The notes under the pieces: model-generated | What the model saw: the letters and a program-made list of their open reading frames with translations, nothing else | Database searches by the model: none | What the model was told of the DNA's origin: nothing | Assembly: GCA_902806085.1 (NCBI GenBank) | Contig: CADCVH010000022.1 | Span: forward strand, 1 to 64,000 | DNA: 64,000 nucleotides | DNA from: an uncultured Rubrobacteraceae bacterium | GTDB taxonomy: Bacteria; Actinomycetota; Rubrobacteria; Rubrobacterales; Rubrobacteraceae | Reading direction: 5' to 3' | Shown: in pieces, positions 10,276 through 18,445 of the stretch | Layout of the letters: each line of letters opens with the position of its first letter | Position numbering within the stretch: position 1 is the stretch's first letter | Translations under genes and position numbers: made by a program

Positions 10276-11055
10276 GTGGGGCCCATGGACGCGGTCTTCA
10301 CCAAGTGCGAGCGGTGCGGGCAGCCCATCTACGAGAAGGACCTCGGGGCGCGGTTCAACGTGTGCCCGCACTGCGAGTTCCACTACCCGCTCTCCGCGCC
10401 CGCCCGCATAAGGCTCCTGCTCGACCGCGGCTCCTTCGAGGAGCGCGACGTCGGCCTGCTCGCGGGCGACCCTCTGGGCTTCGAGGGCTACGAGGAGAGG
10501 CTCGCGAAAGCGCGCCGCAGGACCGGCCTCGACGACGCGGTGGTGAGCGGGGTTGGGTCTTTGGGCGGGCGGCGGGTCGCGCTCGCGGTGATGGACTTCC
10601 GGTTCATCGGGGGGTCGATGGGGAGCGTGGTCGGGGAGAAGGTGGCCCGGACCGTGGAGCACGCCTACGCGGAGGAGTTGCCGCTCGTGATCGTCTCCGC
10701 CTCCGGCGGGGCGCGGATGTTCGAGGGCGTCTACTCGCTCATGCAGCTCGCCAAGACCAGCGTCGCGCTCTCCAGGTACGTCGAGGGATCGTGGCCTTAC
10801 GTCTCCGTTTTGACCGATCCCACCTTCGGCGGGGTGACCGCCTCGTTCGCGACGGCGGCCGACGTGGTGATAGCCGAGCCCGGGGCCAGGATCGGGTTCG
10901 CCGGGGCCCGCGTCATAGAACAGACCACCAGGGAGAGGCTGCCTGAGGGCTTCCAGACGGCCGAGTTCCAGAGGGACCACGGGATGGTAGACCGCATCGT
11001 GCACCGGCTCGCCTTGAGGGGGGACATAGAGCGGTTGCTGGGGTTCGTGGCGTGA
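10276..11055 (+). CDS. accD: Acetyl-CoA carboxylase carboxyltransferase subunit beta (5' end probably further upstream)
   Basis: AccD, with AccA, moves the carboxyl group from carboxybiotin to acetyl-CoA to make malonyl-CoA. The four zinc cysteines are C11, C14, C30 and C33 (CERCG, CPHCEF). The carboxyltransferase core shows DFRFIGGSMGSVVGEK, SGGARM and GARIGFAGARVIEQTT. Coordinates use the first conventional start, GTG 10276. However, the frame is open and protein-like upstream, reading [17 protein letters not shown], the usual AccD N-terminus. It contains no ATG, GTG, TTG or CTG; the only plausible start there is ATC at 10213, behind GGGGGA. The end overlaps accA by 4 bp. Confidence 0.94.
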   Translation: MGPMDAVFTKCERCGQPIYEKDLGARFNVCPHCEFHYPLSAPARIRLLLDRGSFEERDVGLLAGDPLGFEGYEERLAKARRRTGLDDAVVSGVGSLGGRRVALAVMDFRFIGGSMGSVVGEKVARTVEHAYAEELPLVIVSASGGARMFEGVYSLMQLAKTSVALSRYVEGSWPYVSVLTDPTFGGVTASFATAADVVIAEPGARIGFAGARVIEQTTRERLPEGFQTAEFQRDHGMVDRIVHRLALRGDIERLLGFVA

Positions 11056-12023
11056 TACTCGAGTTCGAGCGGCCGATCAAGGAGCTAGAGGAGCGGATCT
11101 CGGGCCTGCACCGGCTCGCGGGCGGGAGCGAGGGCCTGCAGGCGGAGATCTCGCGCCTGGAAGACGCCCTTGACGCCGCCAAGCGCCGCGTCTACTCGAA
11201 CCTCTCCCCTTACCAGCGCGTCCAGGTCGCCCGCCACCCGGACCGGCCGAACTTCCGCGCCTACCGCGACGCCCTCACGGAGGACTTCTACGAGCTCTCC
11301 GGCGACAGGCTGCACGGCGACGACGCGGCGGTGCGCGGCGGGTTCGCCCGCCTAAAACCCGAGCTCGGCGGCCACCCGGTCGTCCTCGTCGGGCACGACA
11401 AGGGCGCGGACGTGAAGGCCCGGGTGGCGGGAAACTTCGGGATGGCCCACCCCGAGGGCTACCGCAAGGTCGGAAGGTTCTACGAACTGGCCGTCCGCTT
11501 CGGGCTCCCGATAGTATTGCTCGTGGACACGCCGGGGGCGTTTGCCGGGCGGCAGGCCGAAGAGCGGGGGCAGGCGTGGGCCATCTCGGCCGACCTCATG
11601 GCGCTCTCGCGGGCGCCGGTGCCGGTCGTCTCGTTCGTGATCGGGGAGGGCGGCTCGGGCGGCGCCCTGGCCATGTGCCTCGCAGACTACGTCGGAATGC
11701 TCGAAAACTCCTACCTCTCCGTCATAGCCCCCGAATCCTGCGCCTCCATCATCTTCCGCGACCCCGGCCGGGCCGCCGAGGCCGCCGAGGCACTCAAGCT
11801 GACCGCCCGCGACCTCAAGGAACACGGCATAGTGGACGAGGTGCTACCCGAACCCCTGGGCGGCGCCCACAACGAGCCCGAAGACGCAATCGACACCGTC
11901 GGGGGCGCCCTCGGCCGCGTGGTCTCGGGCCTCTCGGAGGCCGACCCCGAAGCCCTCGTCGCCGCCCGCCACGACCGCTACCGCCGCATCGGCGAACGCG
12001 CCATGCAAGACGGGACCGGCTGA
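11052..12023 (+). CDS. accA: Acetyl-CoA carboxylase carboxyltransferase subunit alpha
   Basis: Protein of 323 residues, typical for AccA. The opening LEFERPIKELEERISGL and the core DRPNFRAYRD, GHDKGAD, RNFGMAHPEGYRK-like segment (here GNFGMAHPEGYRKV), DTPGAFAG and GEGGSGGALA are the family's CoA and oxyanion sites. It pairs with AccD as an alpha2beta2 enzyme. GTG 11052 overlaps the accD stop. The trp-acc operon ends here; the next gene is on the other strand and convergent. Biotin carboxylase and BCCP are not in the window. Confidence 0.96.
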   Translation: MILEFERPIKELEERISGLHRLAGGSEGLQAEISRLEDALDAAKRRVYSNLSPYQRVQVARHPDRPNFRAYRDALTEDFYELSGDRLHGDDAAVRGGFARLKPELGGHPVVLVGHDKGADVKARVAGNFGMAHPEGYRKVGRFYELAVRFGLPIVLLVDTPGAFAGRQAEERGQAWAISADLMALSRAPVPVVSFVIGEGGSGGALAMCLADYVGMLENSYLSVIAPESCASIIFRDPGRAAEAAEALKLTARDLKEHGIVDEVLPEPLGGAHNEPEDAIDTVGGALGRVVSGLSEADPEALVAARHDRYRRIGERAMQDGTG

Positions 12024-12054
12024 GGACGACCCCTCGTCCGGGGCCTGGTGCCCC

Positions 12055-12198
12055 CTACCGACGCAGGGTTAGGTAGACGGAGACCAGGGCCGCGACGAGC
12101 GCCGGCACGGTGAAGAAGAGGGCGGCCCCCGCGCCGACGTAGACCACGGTGACGTAGCCCGCGCCGAGGAGCACGAGGACCGCCGCGTAGGCGACCAT
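12055..12198 (-). CDS. Small two-helix membrane protein
   Basis: A 47-residue frame, MVAYAAVLVLLGAGYVTVVY followed by a second hydrophobic run ending in ALVSVYLTLRR. Two transmembrane segments with a short turn and a basic tail are clear. It lies 37 bp downstream of pfkA on the same strand, so it is probably on the pfkA transcript. An in-frame TTG at 12216 would add six residues (RPPAW before the Met). No strong ribosome binding site is visible. Function unknown; codon use looks coding and the stop falls neatly in the convergent gap before accA. Confidence 0.5.
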   Translation of the reverse strand: MVAYAAVLVLLGAGYVTVVYVGAGAALFFTVPALVAALVSVYLTLRR

Positions 12199-12235
12199 CC
12201 AGGCCGGCGGGCGCAACCGGTGGCCCGGGGCCGTC

Positions 12236-13285
12236 TTACCCGAAGAAGGTCTCCGCGGCCTTGTAGAGGTCGGGCGGGACGGTCTTCGTCTCGTCGGTGG
12301 CCTCCGAGAGGTCCACGGTGACGATCTCGTTGCCGCGGAGGGCTACCATCTTGCCCCACTCGCCGTTCTTGACGGCCTCGGCGGCGCGCAGGCCGTAGCG
12401 GGTCGAGAGGATGCGGTCGTAGGCCGTCGGGGTGCCGCCGCGCTGCAGGTGGCCGAGCACGACGTGGCGGGTCTCGATGCCGGTGCGGGATTCGATCTCC
12501 TTGGCGAGCGTCTCCGCGATGCCGCCGAGCCGGACGTGGCCGAACTCGTCCGTCTCGGTGTTCTGGGTCATGAACTCCTCCGAGAGGGTCACGCCCTCGG
12601 AGACGGCCACGAGGCCCCACTTCTCGCCATTGGCGGCTCGCTTCTCGAAGATGGAGGCGATCTCGTCGAGGTCCGGTTCCACCTCCGGGATGAGGGTGAC
12701 GTTGGCGGCGCTCGCGAGGCCGGCGCCCCAGGTGATCCAACCGGCGTGACGCCCCATCACCTCGACGACCACGACCCGCTCGTGGCTCTTGGCGGTGGTG
12801 CGCAGCTTGTCTATGGCGTCGGTCGCGATGGAGACGGCCGTGTCGTAGCCGAAGGTTGTGTCCGTGGCCGACAGGTCGTTGTCTATGGTCTTCGGGCAGC
12901 CGATGACCTGCGTCCCGAAGTCGTCGTGCAACCTCTTGGCGACGCCCAAAGTGTCGTCCCCGCCGATGGCGACGAGGGCGTCCACGCCGAACTCTTCCAG
13001 CTGCTTCACCACCTTCTCGGGGTCGCCCTCCTGCTTGTACGGGTTGGTGCGGGAGGAGCCGAGGATGGTCCCGCCCTCCTGCAGGATGTAGCGGACGTCG
13101 CCCGTGCCCAGCTCCATCACGGTGTCGGACTCGGGGGAGAGCAGGCTCTTCCAGCCGCGCTTGAGGCCGACGACCTCGTAGCCGTATTCCTCGACGCATC
13201 TCATCGTGACGGCCCTTATGACGCCGTTCAGGCCAGGCGCGTCGCCGCCGCCGGTGAGCATCCCGACCCTCTTTACCTCGGCCAT
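12236..13285 (-). CDS. Phosphofructokinase with pyrophosphate-type active site
   Basis: Protein of 349 residues of the PfkA family, phosphorylating fructose 6-phosphate. Motifs: GGGDAPGLNGVIR (12-24), GGDDT (108-112), PKTIDND (131-137), MGRHAGWI, and HLQRGG. ATP-dependent enzymes of this family carry Gly at the position of D111; Asp there together with Lys in PKTIDND is the accepted signature of pyrophosphate-dependent PFK. The enzyme is therefore likely PPi-dependent and reversible, usable in both glycolysis and gluconeogenesis. AAGGAGG stands six bases before the ATG. A monocistronic or two-gene unit with the small membrane protein. Confidence 0.9.
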   Translation of the reverse strand: MAEVKRVGMLTGGGDAPGLNGVIRAVTMRCVEEYGYEVVGLKRGWKSLLSPESDTVMELGTGDVRYILQEGGTILGSSRTNPYKQEGDPEKVVKQLEEFGVDALVAIGGDDTLGVAKRLHDDFGTQVIGCPKTIDNDLSATDTTFGYDTAVSIATDAIDKLRTTAKSHERVVVVEVMGRHAGWITWGAGLASAANVTLIPEVEPDLDEIASIFEKRAANGEKWGLVAVSEGVTLSEEFMTQNTETDEFGHVRLGGIAETLAKEIESRTGIETRHVVLGHLQRGGTPTAYDRILSTRYGLRAAEAVKNGEWGKMVALRGNEIVTVDLSEATDETKTVPPDLYKAAETFFG

Positions 13286-13390
13286 ACCGCTCCTCCTTGT
13301 GGGATCTCGTTAGAGAGGCCAGTCTAGCCTCTCGGACGCCGGGTTGCATCGGCCCAGACCGTCCGCCCGGTTTGCCCTAGAATCCGGTCC

Positions 13391-13873
13391 ATGGTCCGCG
13401 TGCTCTTCGTCTGCATGGGAAACATTTGCCGCAGCCCGGTCGCCCGGGGCATCTTCGAGGAGGTGCTGCGGCGCGAGGGATTGGACGGAGAGGTCGAGGC
13501 CGACTCCGCGGGAACCCACGGCCACTACCACGCCGGCGAAGCGCCCGACCCGCGGGCGCAGGAGAGCGTGCTCGCCCGCGGAATAGACATCTCAGGCCAG
13601 CGCGCCCGCCTCCTCGCGCCCGACGACTGCCGCGCGTTCGACTACGTCCTCACGATGGACGTGGAGAACTACCGCAAGGTCTCCGAGCTTTGCCGGGGGA
13701 GCGCCGTCGTGCGACCCTTCCTGGACTTCGTGCCCGACGCGCCGGAGCGGGAGGTCCCCGACCCGTACTTCGGCGGCCCGGACGGCTTCGAGCGCGTCCT
13801 CGGCCTCGTGACAGAGGCGTCCGAAGGGCTCATCTCGGACATCCGGGCCCGGCACCTCGACGGCCGTGGCTGA
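13391..13873 (+). CDS. Low-molecular-weight phosphotyrosine phosphatase family protein
   Basis: Protein of 160 residues with the complete active site: nucleophile C8 and R14 in CMGNICRSP and general acid D124 in DPYFGG. Residue 11 is Ile, as in tyrosine-type enzymes, whereas the protein-arginine phosphatase YwlE has Thr there. The gene overlaps the downstream fructosamine-kinase homologue by 8 bp. In other bacteria and eukaryotes this pair has been linked to protein deglycation, where the phosphatase acts on sugar 5-phosphates bound to amines before the kinase acts. That role fits the context better than signalling, but it is inference. Confidence 0.9.
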   Translation: MVRVLFVCMGNICRSPVARGIFEEVLRREGLDGEVEADSAGTHGHYHAGEAPDPRAQESVLARGIDISGQRARLLAPDDCRAFDYVLTMDVENYRKVSELCRGSAVVRPFLDFVPDAPEREVPDPYFGGPDGFERVLGLVTEASEGLISDIRARHLDGRG

Positions 13874-14726
13874 GGGGATCGTCGCCGGGGGCGTAGAGGC
13901 CCACCTCGGTGGGCGCCTCAGGAGCGCCCGGCCCTTGGGCGGCGGCTGCATCGGCGAGGTCTACAAAGTGGAGCTGGAGGACGGAAGCCCCCTCGTCGCC
14001 AAGGTCGATCGGGAGGGTGGATCGAACCTGGACCGCGAGGCGTACATGCTCCGCTACTTGCGCGAGAAGAGCGACCTGCCCGTCCCTGAGGTCCTCCACG
14101 GCTCCCCGGAGCTGCTGCTCATGCCGTTCGTCGAGGGCAATAGCCGGTTTTCGGGAGGGGCCGAGCGCCACGCCGCGGAGCTTTTGGCCGCCCTCCACGG
14201 CACTACCGCAGGGGCCTACGGGCACGAACGCGATACGCTGATCGGCAGCCTGGGCCAGCCGAACCCGTGGACGGAGAGCTGGGCGGATTTCTTCCGCGAC
14301 AGACGACTGCTCTACGCGGCGCGGGTGGCGCACGGGGCCCGCCGGCTGCCCGACGAGGATCTCCGGCGGGTGGAGCGGTTGGCGGATAAGTTGGGCGACC
14401 TCATCGGCGAGCCCAACCCGCCGGCCCTGATCCACGGCGACGTGTGGGGCGCGAACGTGCTGGCGAGCGGCGACAGGATAACGGCCTTTTTGGACCCGGC
14501 CATCTACCATGCCGACCCGGAGATAGAGCTGGCCTACATCTCCCTCTTCGACTCGTTCGGCGACGAGTTCATGCGACGCTACGCCGAGGTGCGCCCCATT
14601 CGGGATGGGTTCTTCGAGGGGCGCCGGGATCTCTACAGCCTGTACCCGCTGCTGGTCCACACGTATTACTTCGGCGGCGGGTACCTGGGCTCTGTGCAGC
14701 GTACCCTGGCGCGGTTCGGGGTTTAG
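13866..14726 (+). CDS. Fructosamine/ribulosamine 3-kinase family protein
   Basis: Protein of 286 residues of the Fructosamin_kin family (PF03881, protein-kinase-like fold). Visible sites: Gly-rich loop PLGGGCIGEVYKV (23-35), ATP lysine in LVAKVDRE, catalytic LIHGDVWGANVL, metal Asp in FLDPAIYHADPE, and the family's C-terminal HTYYFGGGYLGSV. These enzymes phosphorylate the third carbon of ketoamines formed when sugars react with lysines, making the adduct unstable and so repairing protein. It starts with GTG inside the phosphatase gene, which ties the two functions together. Confidence 0.9.
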   Translation: MAEGIVAGGVEAHLGGRLRSARPLGGGCIGEVYKVELEDGSPLVAKVDREGGSNLDREAYMLRYLREKSDLPVPEVLHGSPELLLMPFVEGNSRFSGGAERHAAELLAALHGTTAGAYGHERDTLIGSLGQPNPWTESWADFFRDRRLLYAARVAHGARRLPDEDLRRVERLADKLGDLIGEPNPPALIHGDVWGANVLASGDRITAFLDPAIYHADPEIELAYISLFDSFGDEFMRRYAEVRPIRDGFFEGRRDLYSLYPLLVHTYYFGGGYLGSVQRTLARFGV

Positions 14727-14815
14727 GGGCCGCCCGCGTCAGGTGCGCGCCTCCCCCCGGTCTACAGAGACCCTCTCACAACGCACCACCCATAACGCGC
14801 TCGTGTGGGTGGGCC

Positions 14816-15616
14816 CTACCCCTTGCGGGCGACGTAGAGGCTCGTCTGGTAACCCTTGACGATGCGGCCGCCGAACCCGTCGCGGATCAGGCGCCCGATG
14901 CCCCGGAAGAGCCGCCCGCGCGTCTCGTCGTCGAGGTTCCTGTGGCCGGAGTAGGTGTCGAGGACCCGGACGTATTCCGCGGCGTCGTAGGCTTGATCCC
15001 ACCTGTACCGCCGCCGGATGGGTGGTCCGAAGGAGCCGGAGGCCTCGATCTCCGCGGTCCTGTCCGGCACTTCCTCGGGCCGGGGAGGTCCACCGTAGTT
15101 GCCGTCGAAGATCTCGGGCGCCTGCCGCGCGTAGACTGCCTGCGCGGCTTCGAAGAAGGCTTCGTCCCCCTCGCTGCGGACGTGCTCGTTCCAGAACAGC
15201 GCGACGCTACCGCCGGGCCGCAGCACCCGCGCCACTTTCGGATAGGCGACCCCCGGATCGAGCCAGTGAAACGCCGTTGCCGAGACCGCGAGGTCGAAGA
15301 TCCCATCCCCGATCTGATACTCCTCGAAGGCCCCGACGCGCACCTCGACGCCGGGGTAAGCGGCGAGGTTGCGCCGGGCGACCGCGGCGAGGTTCTCCCC
15401 AAGCTCGACGCAGAGAACCTCGTACCCGCGCCGCACCAGGGGCACGGTCGCCTGCCCGGTGCCACACCCGATCTCTAGTATCCGCACCCCGGGGGGTATG
15501 CCCGAGAGCGAGACGACGTCCTCGAAGAGCGCCTCCGGGTAGCCTGGCCGCACCGCGTCGTAGAGCAGGGCCGCCCCGTCGAACGTGGATCTCAGCTGGT
15601 CTCTGCCGCCCGTCAA
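14816..15616 (-). CDS. Class I SAM-dependent methyltransferase
   Basis: Protein of 266 residues. The SAM-binding motif is ILEIGCGTGQAT (about 45-56), followed by the acidic loop VLCVELGENLA and the motif II/III segment FDLAVSATAFHWLDP, typical of the Methyltransf_11 group related to trans-aconitate and UbiE-like enzymes. The C-terminal part has an R/Y-rich segment (IRRRYRWDQAYDAAEYV) seen in this group. The substrate cannot be assigned. TTG 15616 follows GGGGGGA by a short spacer. It is convergent with the kinase gene and separated from the next upstream gene by 46 bp. Confidence 0.85.
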   Translation of the reverse strand: MTGGRDQLRSTFDGAALLYDAVRPGYPEALFEDVVSLSGIPPGVRILEIGCGTGQATVPLVRRGYEVLCVELGENLAAVARRNLAAYPGVEVRVGAFEEYQIGDGIFDLAVSATAFHWLDPGVAYPKVARVLRPGGSVALFWNEHVRSEGDEAFFEAAQAVYARQAPEIFDGNYGGPPRPEEVPDRTAEIEASGSFGPPIRRRYRWDQAYDAAEYVRVLDTYSGHRNLDDETRGRLFRGIGRLIRDGFGGRIVKGYQTSLYVARKG

Positions 15617-15662
15617 GCGTCCCCCCTACCCGTTGGGCTCTTTCCGGGGCTGCCCGGACCCG

Positions 15663-16184
15663 CTACCGGCCGCCCACGCGTTCGCCCCGAACCAACCGGA
15701 TCCCGCCGAAGAGGACGACCGCGTCCTCGATAAGGCCGAAGACCGGGTCGGGCAGGCCGAGGCCCTGCGTGGTCGCCGAGCGCAGACGGTCGGCCGCGTA
15801 GACGCCGGCGAGGGCCGAGAGCGCGCCGAGCAGCGCCCCCGGGACGCCCGGGCGCCGGCGGGAGACGTAGAGCGCGGACCCCACGAGGGCGCCGGAGAGA
15901 GCGCGCGCGAAGAGGGGCCCCGCGGAGGTGCGTGCCGGCACTAGGGAAGTCTTGTCCCCGACCATCTCTCCCAGCATCAACGCCTGGAGCAGGGCCGAGA
16001 CGCCGCCGGAGCCCAGCGCGGCGAACCGCGTGCCCCGCAGGCCCGCGAACTCCCCGCGCGCGGCGGCGCGGGCCAGCAGCGCCGGGGCCGCCATCGAGCG
16101 CACGCCGGAGGTGGCGGCCAGGGCCGCGGTCCTCAGGGCGTCGGGCGAGACCTGTATGACGAGGTCGTTCTCGTGCTTAGGCAA
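15663..16184 (-). CDS. DUF4126-like membrane protein
   Basis: Protein of 173 residues with three to four weakly hydrophobic helices and the segment SGVRSMAAPALLARAAARGE near the N-terminus, the hallmark of DUF4126-type small membrane proteins. Pro-Ala and Gly-rich helices and LIEDAVVLFGGIRLV near the end support this. Function unknown. The TTG start lies inside the last codons of the upstream dehydrogenase gene (8-bp overlap) with GGAGCG just before it, so translation is probably coupled. Confidence 0.7.
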   Translation of the reverse strand: MPKHENDLVIQVSPDALRTAALAATSGVRSMAAPALLARAAARGEFAGLRGTRFAALGSGGVSALLQALMLGEMVGDKTSLVPARTSAGPLFARALSGALVGSALYVSRRRPGVPGALLGALSALAGVYAADRLRSATTQGLGLPDPVFGLIEDAVVLFGGIRLVRGERVGGR

Positions 16185-17253
16185 GGGCGCTCCAGACCTC
16201 CAGCTTCGTCTTGACGTGCCTGATGACCTCGTCGGTGAACTCCGTGGTGCCCGTCGGGCCGCCGAGGTCTGCCGTGCGGACGCCGTCGAGGATGGACTCG
16301 AAGGTCGCCTCGTAGATGGCCCTGGAGGCGCGGGAGGCGTCCTCGTCGTGGAAGAAGGTGAGCAGCGCCGCGCCGGCCAGGATCATGGCCATGGGGTTCG
16401 CCACGTTCTTGCCTTCGAGCGAGGGCGCGGTGCCGTGGGGGGCCTCGGCCATCACCGTCTCCGGGTTCTCGTCTTCGTCGAGCGAGATCAGGAGCGATTC
16501 CGCCCCGGCGATGGAGCCGAACATCTGCATGACGAGGTCCGAGATGCAGTCCCCGTCCCTGTTGAGCGTCGGGATGACGAGCGGCTCGCCGAAGGTGGTG
16601 AGGAGCAGGGCGTAGGTCGCGTCGATGAGCTGCGGGTCGTAGCGGACGTCGCGGCTGTTCTCCGCGGCCCGGTCCATCTCCTCCTTGAGCATGCCCTCGT
16701 AGACGGGGGAGACGGTGTACTTCGGCCCGCCGAAGACCTTCGCCCGCATCTTGCGCGCCTGGATAAAGGCGAACTCGGATACGCCGCGGCAGACCCTACG
16801 CGAGATCTTCTCCGTCCTGTAGGCGACCTCGTCGAGCCCCTCGCCCTCGCGCCACTCCTCGGCCCCGTAGGCGTCGTCCACGGCCATCCTTATGACCGAC
16901 ACCGGCGAGTGGACGCCCGTCACCGGGTTCACGCCGGGGATGCGCCGACCCGTGCGCACGATCACGGTCCCGTCTATGCCTTTTCGCAGGATCGCGTTCG
17001 GCGAGCCTACGTCCCCGGGCGTCTCGGGTGTCACGGTCGCGGCCTTTATGCCGAAGCCGCACCCTTTCATCGCCGCCGCGGCCTCGTGCACGACCGCGTT
17101 GTCCGTCGCCCGGCGGTTCTCCAGCGAGAGGTCGTACCGCTGGAACTCCACGTCCACCCCGGTTACGGCCGGGTCGAGCACCCTGAGGGCCTCCTCCAGA
17201 AGCTCCTGGCCGGTCTGGTCGCCCTCCATCACCACGATCGTCTTTCGATCCAC
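16177..17253 (-). CDS. Isocitrate/isopropylmalate dehydrogenase family enzyme
   Basis: Protein of 358 residues, a beta-decarboxylating dehydrogenase. It has the substrate-Arg region VRTGRRIPGVNPVTG, catalytic Tyr/Lys regions (YRTEKISRR), the metal Asp cluster LNRDGDCISDLV, and a nucleotide-binding stretch EAPHGTAPSLEGKNVANPMA. The HGTAP plus NPMA context is typical of isocitrate or homoisocitrate-type members. With glyoxylate-shunt genes 4 kb away, isocitrate dehydrogenase is the best guess, but the cofactor cannot be fixed by eye. GTG 17253 is chosen because GCGAGG lies eight bases upstream; longer frames upstream lack similarity. Confidence 0.85.
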   Translation of the reverse strand: MDRKTIVVMEGDQTGQELLEEALRVLDPAVTGVDVEFQRYDLSLENRRATDNAVVHEAAAAMKGCGFGIKAATVTPETPGDVGSPNAILRKGIDGTVIVRTGRRIPGVNPVTGVHSPVSVIRMAVDDAYGAEEWREGEGLDEVAYRTEKISRRVCRGVSEFAFIQARKMRAKVFGGPKYTVSPVYEGMLKEEMDRAAENSRDVRYDPQLIDATYALLLTTFGEPLVIPTLNRDGDCISDLVMQMFGSIAGAESLLISLDEDENPETVMAEAPHGTAPSLEGKNVANPMAMILAGAALLTFFHDEDASRASRAIYEATFESILDGVRTADLGGPTGTTEFTDEVIRHVKTKLEVWSALA

Positions 17254-17404
17254 TAACAGCACCTCGCAACTAGTTCTATGAGCTTTCAACCTAGTATACG
17301 ATCCTCGCGCGAACCTACCGGAGAACGCCAGGGTTGTAACCACTGTACGCATACGGGTACACTTAACATCGCATCCTGGTGACGTCCAGAGAGAGGATCG
17401 TGCC

Positions 17405-17689
17405 GTGGAACTGTTCTTGGTCTTCGCATTCGTTATAGCGATCGGGGTGGTCTTCGGCCTCGTGGCGGACTTTTTCCGCCGCCGGGGCGAACGACGCCGC
17501 AGAAGGGCCGGGGCCAACGCGGGCGCGGGCGCGGGTTACTACGGGTTCTTCGGCGGAGGCGGCCACGGCGGCGGGGACCACGGGAACGACGGCGGTGGTG
17601 GCGGCTGGTTCGATGGCGGCGGTGGCGGCTGGGGTGACGGCGGCGGAGGTGGGGGAGGAGACGGCGGTGGTGGTGGCGGGGGGTTCTAG
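17405..17689 (+). CDS. Membrane-anchored glycine-rich protein
   Basis: Protein of 94 residues. Residues 1-25 form one hydrophobic helix (MELFLVFAFVIAIGVVFGLV), then a very basic stretch (RRRGERRRRR), then about 50 residues almost only of Gly with scattered Asp, His, Trp and Phe. The arrangement is one helix with a flexible cytoplasmic or exposed tail. GTG 17405 has GAGAGG upstream. No family recognised. The G-rich DNA of the tail is made of GGC/GGT repeats and is prone to length change. Confidence 0.6.
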   Translation: MELFLVFAFVIAIGVVFGLVADFFRRRGERRRRRAGANAGAGAGYYGFFGGGGHGGGDHGNDGGGGGWFDGGGGGWGDGGGGGGGDGGGGGGGF

Positions 17690-17734
17690 GGAACTTCCGG
17701 TAGTCCCAATGGGTCAACGCGCCACCGGGTGAGC

Positions 17735-17937
17735 CTACGCTAGCTCAGGTGCTGGCTCGTCGGATGGCGCGGCGAGGTTCTGGGGCACGCCTTTGCACGT
17801 CAGCTCTTCGGCGATGTCGCGCGTGTCAGGCAGCGACCGTGCGAGGCGGTCGAGTTTGGTTACCGCGAGCGTGTCCTGCCCGGCAGGCGCCGGCGCTTCT
17901 CTAAGGCCTGCCGGGCGCGGTTGGCGCCGTACCGGTC
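17735..17937 (-). pseudogene. Decayed serine recombinase (resolvase/invertase) fragment
   Basis: On the minus strand one frame gives DRYGANRARQALEK, the segment just before the resolvase core. A second frame gives AGQDTLAVTKLDRLARSLPD followed by TRDIAEELTCKGV, the classic Tn3/Hin-type resolvase catalytic-domain stretch. The two frames are offset, so a frameshift splits them, and both the N-terminal active-site serine and the C-terminal helix-turn-helix are missing. It is a fossil of a mobile element next to ridA/tetR. Confidence 0.75.
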
Positions 17938-17960
17938 AGGGCCGCCTCATCGCCTTGCGT

Positions 17961-18368
17961 TCAGTCGATGACCGCGGTGGCCTCGACCTCGACCAGGTGA
18001 TCGGGTACGTCGAGCGTGCTGATGCCCAGCAGCGTCGCCGGCGGGGCCGGGGCAATATCCAGCTTTCCATAAGCCCGGGCGATTCCGTCCATCAGCAGGG
18101 GCATCTTGTCGGGAGTCCAGTCGACGGCGTAGATGGTCAGCTTCGCCACGTCGTCGAAGGAGCCGCCGACCCCGGCAAGGGCGGCGGCGACGTTGAGGAA
18201 GCACTGCTCGACCTGGGCGGCGAGGTCGCCCTCGCCGACCGTGGCCCCCTCGGCATCCCAGGCGACCTGGCCCGCAATGAACACTTGCTTGGACCCGGTG
18301 GCGACCGACACCTGTCGGTACGCCTCGATCTTCGGCAATCCTTCAGGATCTACCAGGGTGACGGCCAT
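17961..18368 (-). CDS. RidA/YjgF/UK114 family protein
   Basis: Protein of 135 residues of the Rid family, trimeric enzymes that hydrolyse reactive imine/enamine intermediates. Seen: YRQVSVATGSKQVFIAGQVA, LAAQVEQCFLNVAAALAGVG, TIYAVDW and EVEATAVID. The usual RidA catalytic Arg in the IPArs/APARs position is replaced here by a PPATLLG context, so it belongs to one of the Rid subgroups without proven imine deaminase activity. ATG has GAGGAGG upstream. Divergent from a TetR gene with a shared operator, so it is probably the regulated target. Confidence 0.85.
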   Translation of the reverse strand: MAVTLVDPEGLPKIEAYRQVSVATGSKQVFIAGQVAWDAEGATVGEGDLAAQVEQCFLNVAAALAGVGGSFDDVAKLTIYAVDWTPDKMPLLMDGIARAYGKLDIAPAPPATLLGISTLDVPDHLVEVEATAVID

Positions 18369-18407
18369 GCTGCCTCCTCGTCGTGGGAGCCCGTGGGCTC
18401 GCGTCCC

Positions 18408-18437
18408 TTAAACTATAGCACAGCAATGCTATATAAT
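18408..18437 (+). promoter_or_regulatory. Shared ridA/tetR operator overlapping a leaderless tetR promoter
   Basis: Perfect inverted repeat TATAGCA-N6-TGCTATA at 18414-18433. It overlaps a consensus -10 hexamer TATAAT (18432-18437), with TTAAAC 18 bases upstream as a weak -35. The -10 lies only eight bases before the tetR ATG, so transcription should begin at or next to the start codon (leaderless mRNA); no ribosome binding site is present. A TetR dimer on the palindrome would block its own promoter and the divergent ridA one. Confidence 0.7.
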
Positions 18438-18445
18438 CGGGCGGC

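Noticed and set aside
17405-17689. Glycine-rich reading frame as a mere repeat artefact
   Set aside because: The hydrophobic N-terminus, ribosome binding site and stop position favour a real gene, so it was kept as a low-confidence protein.
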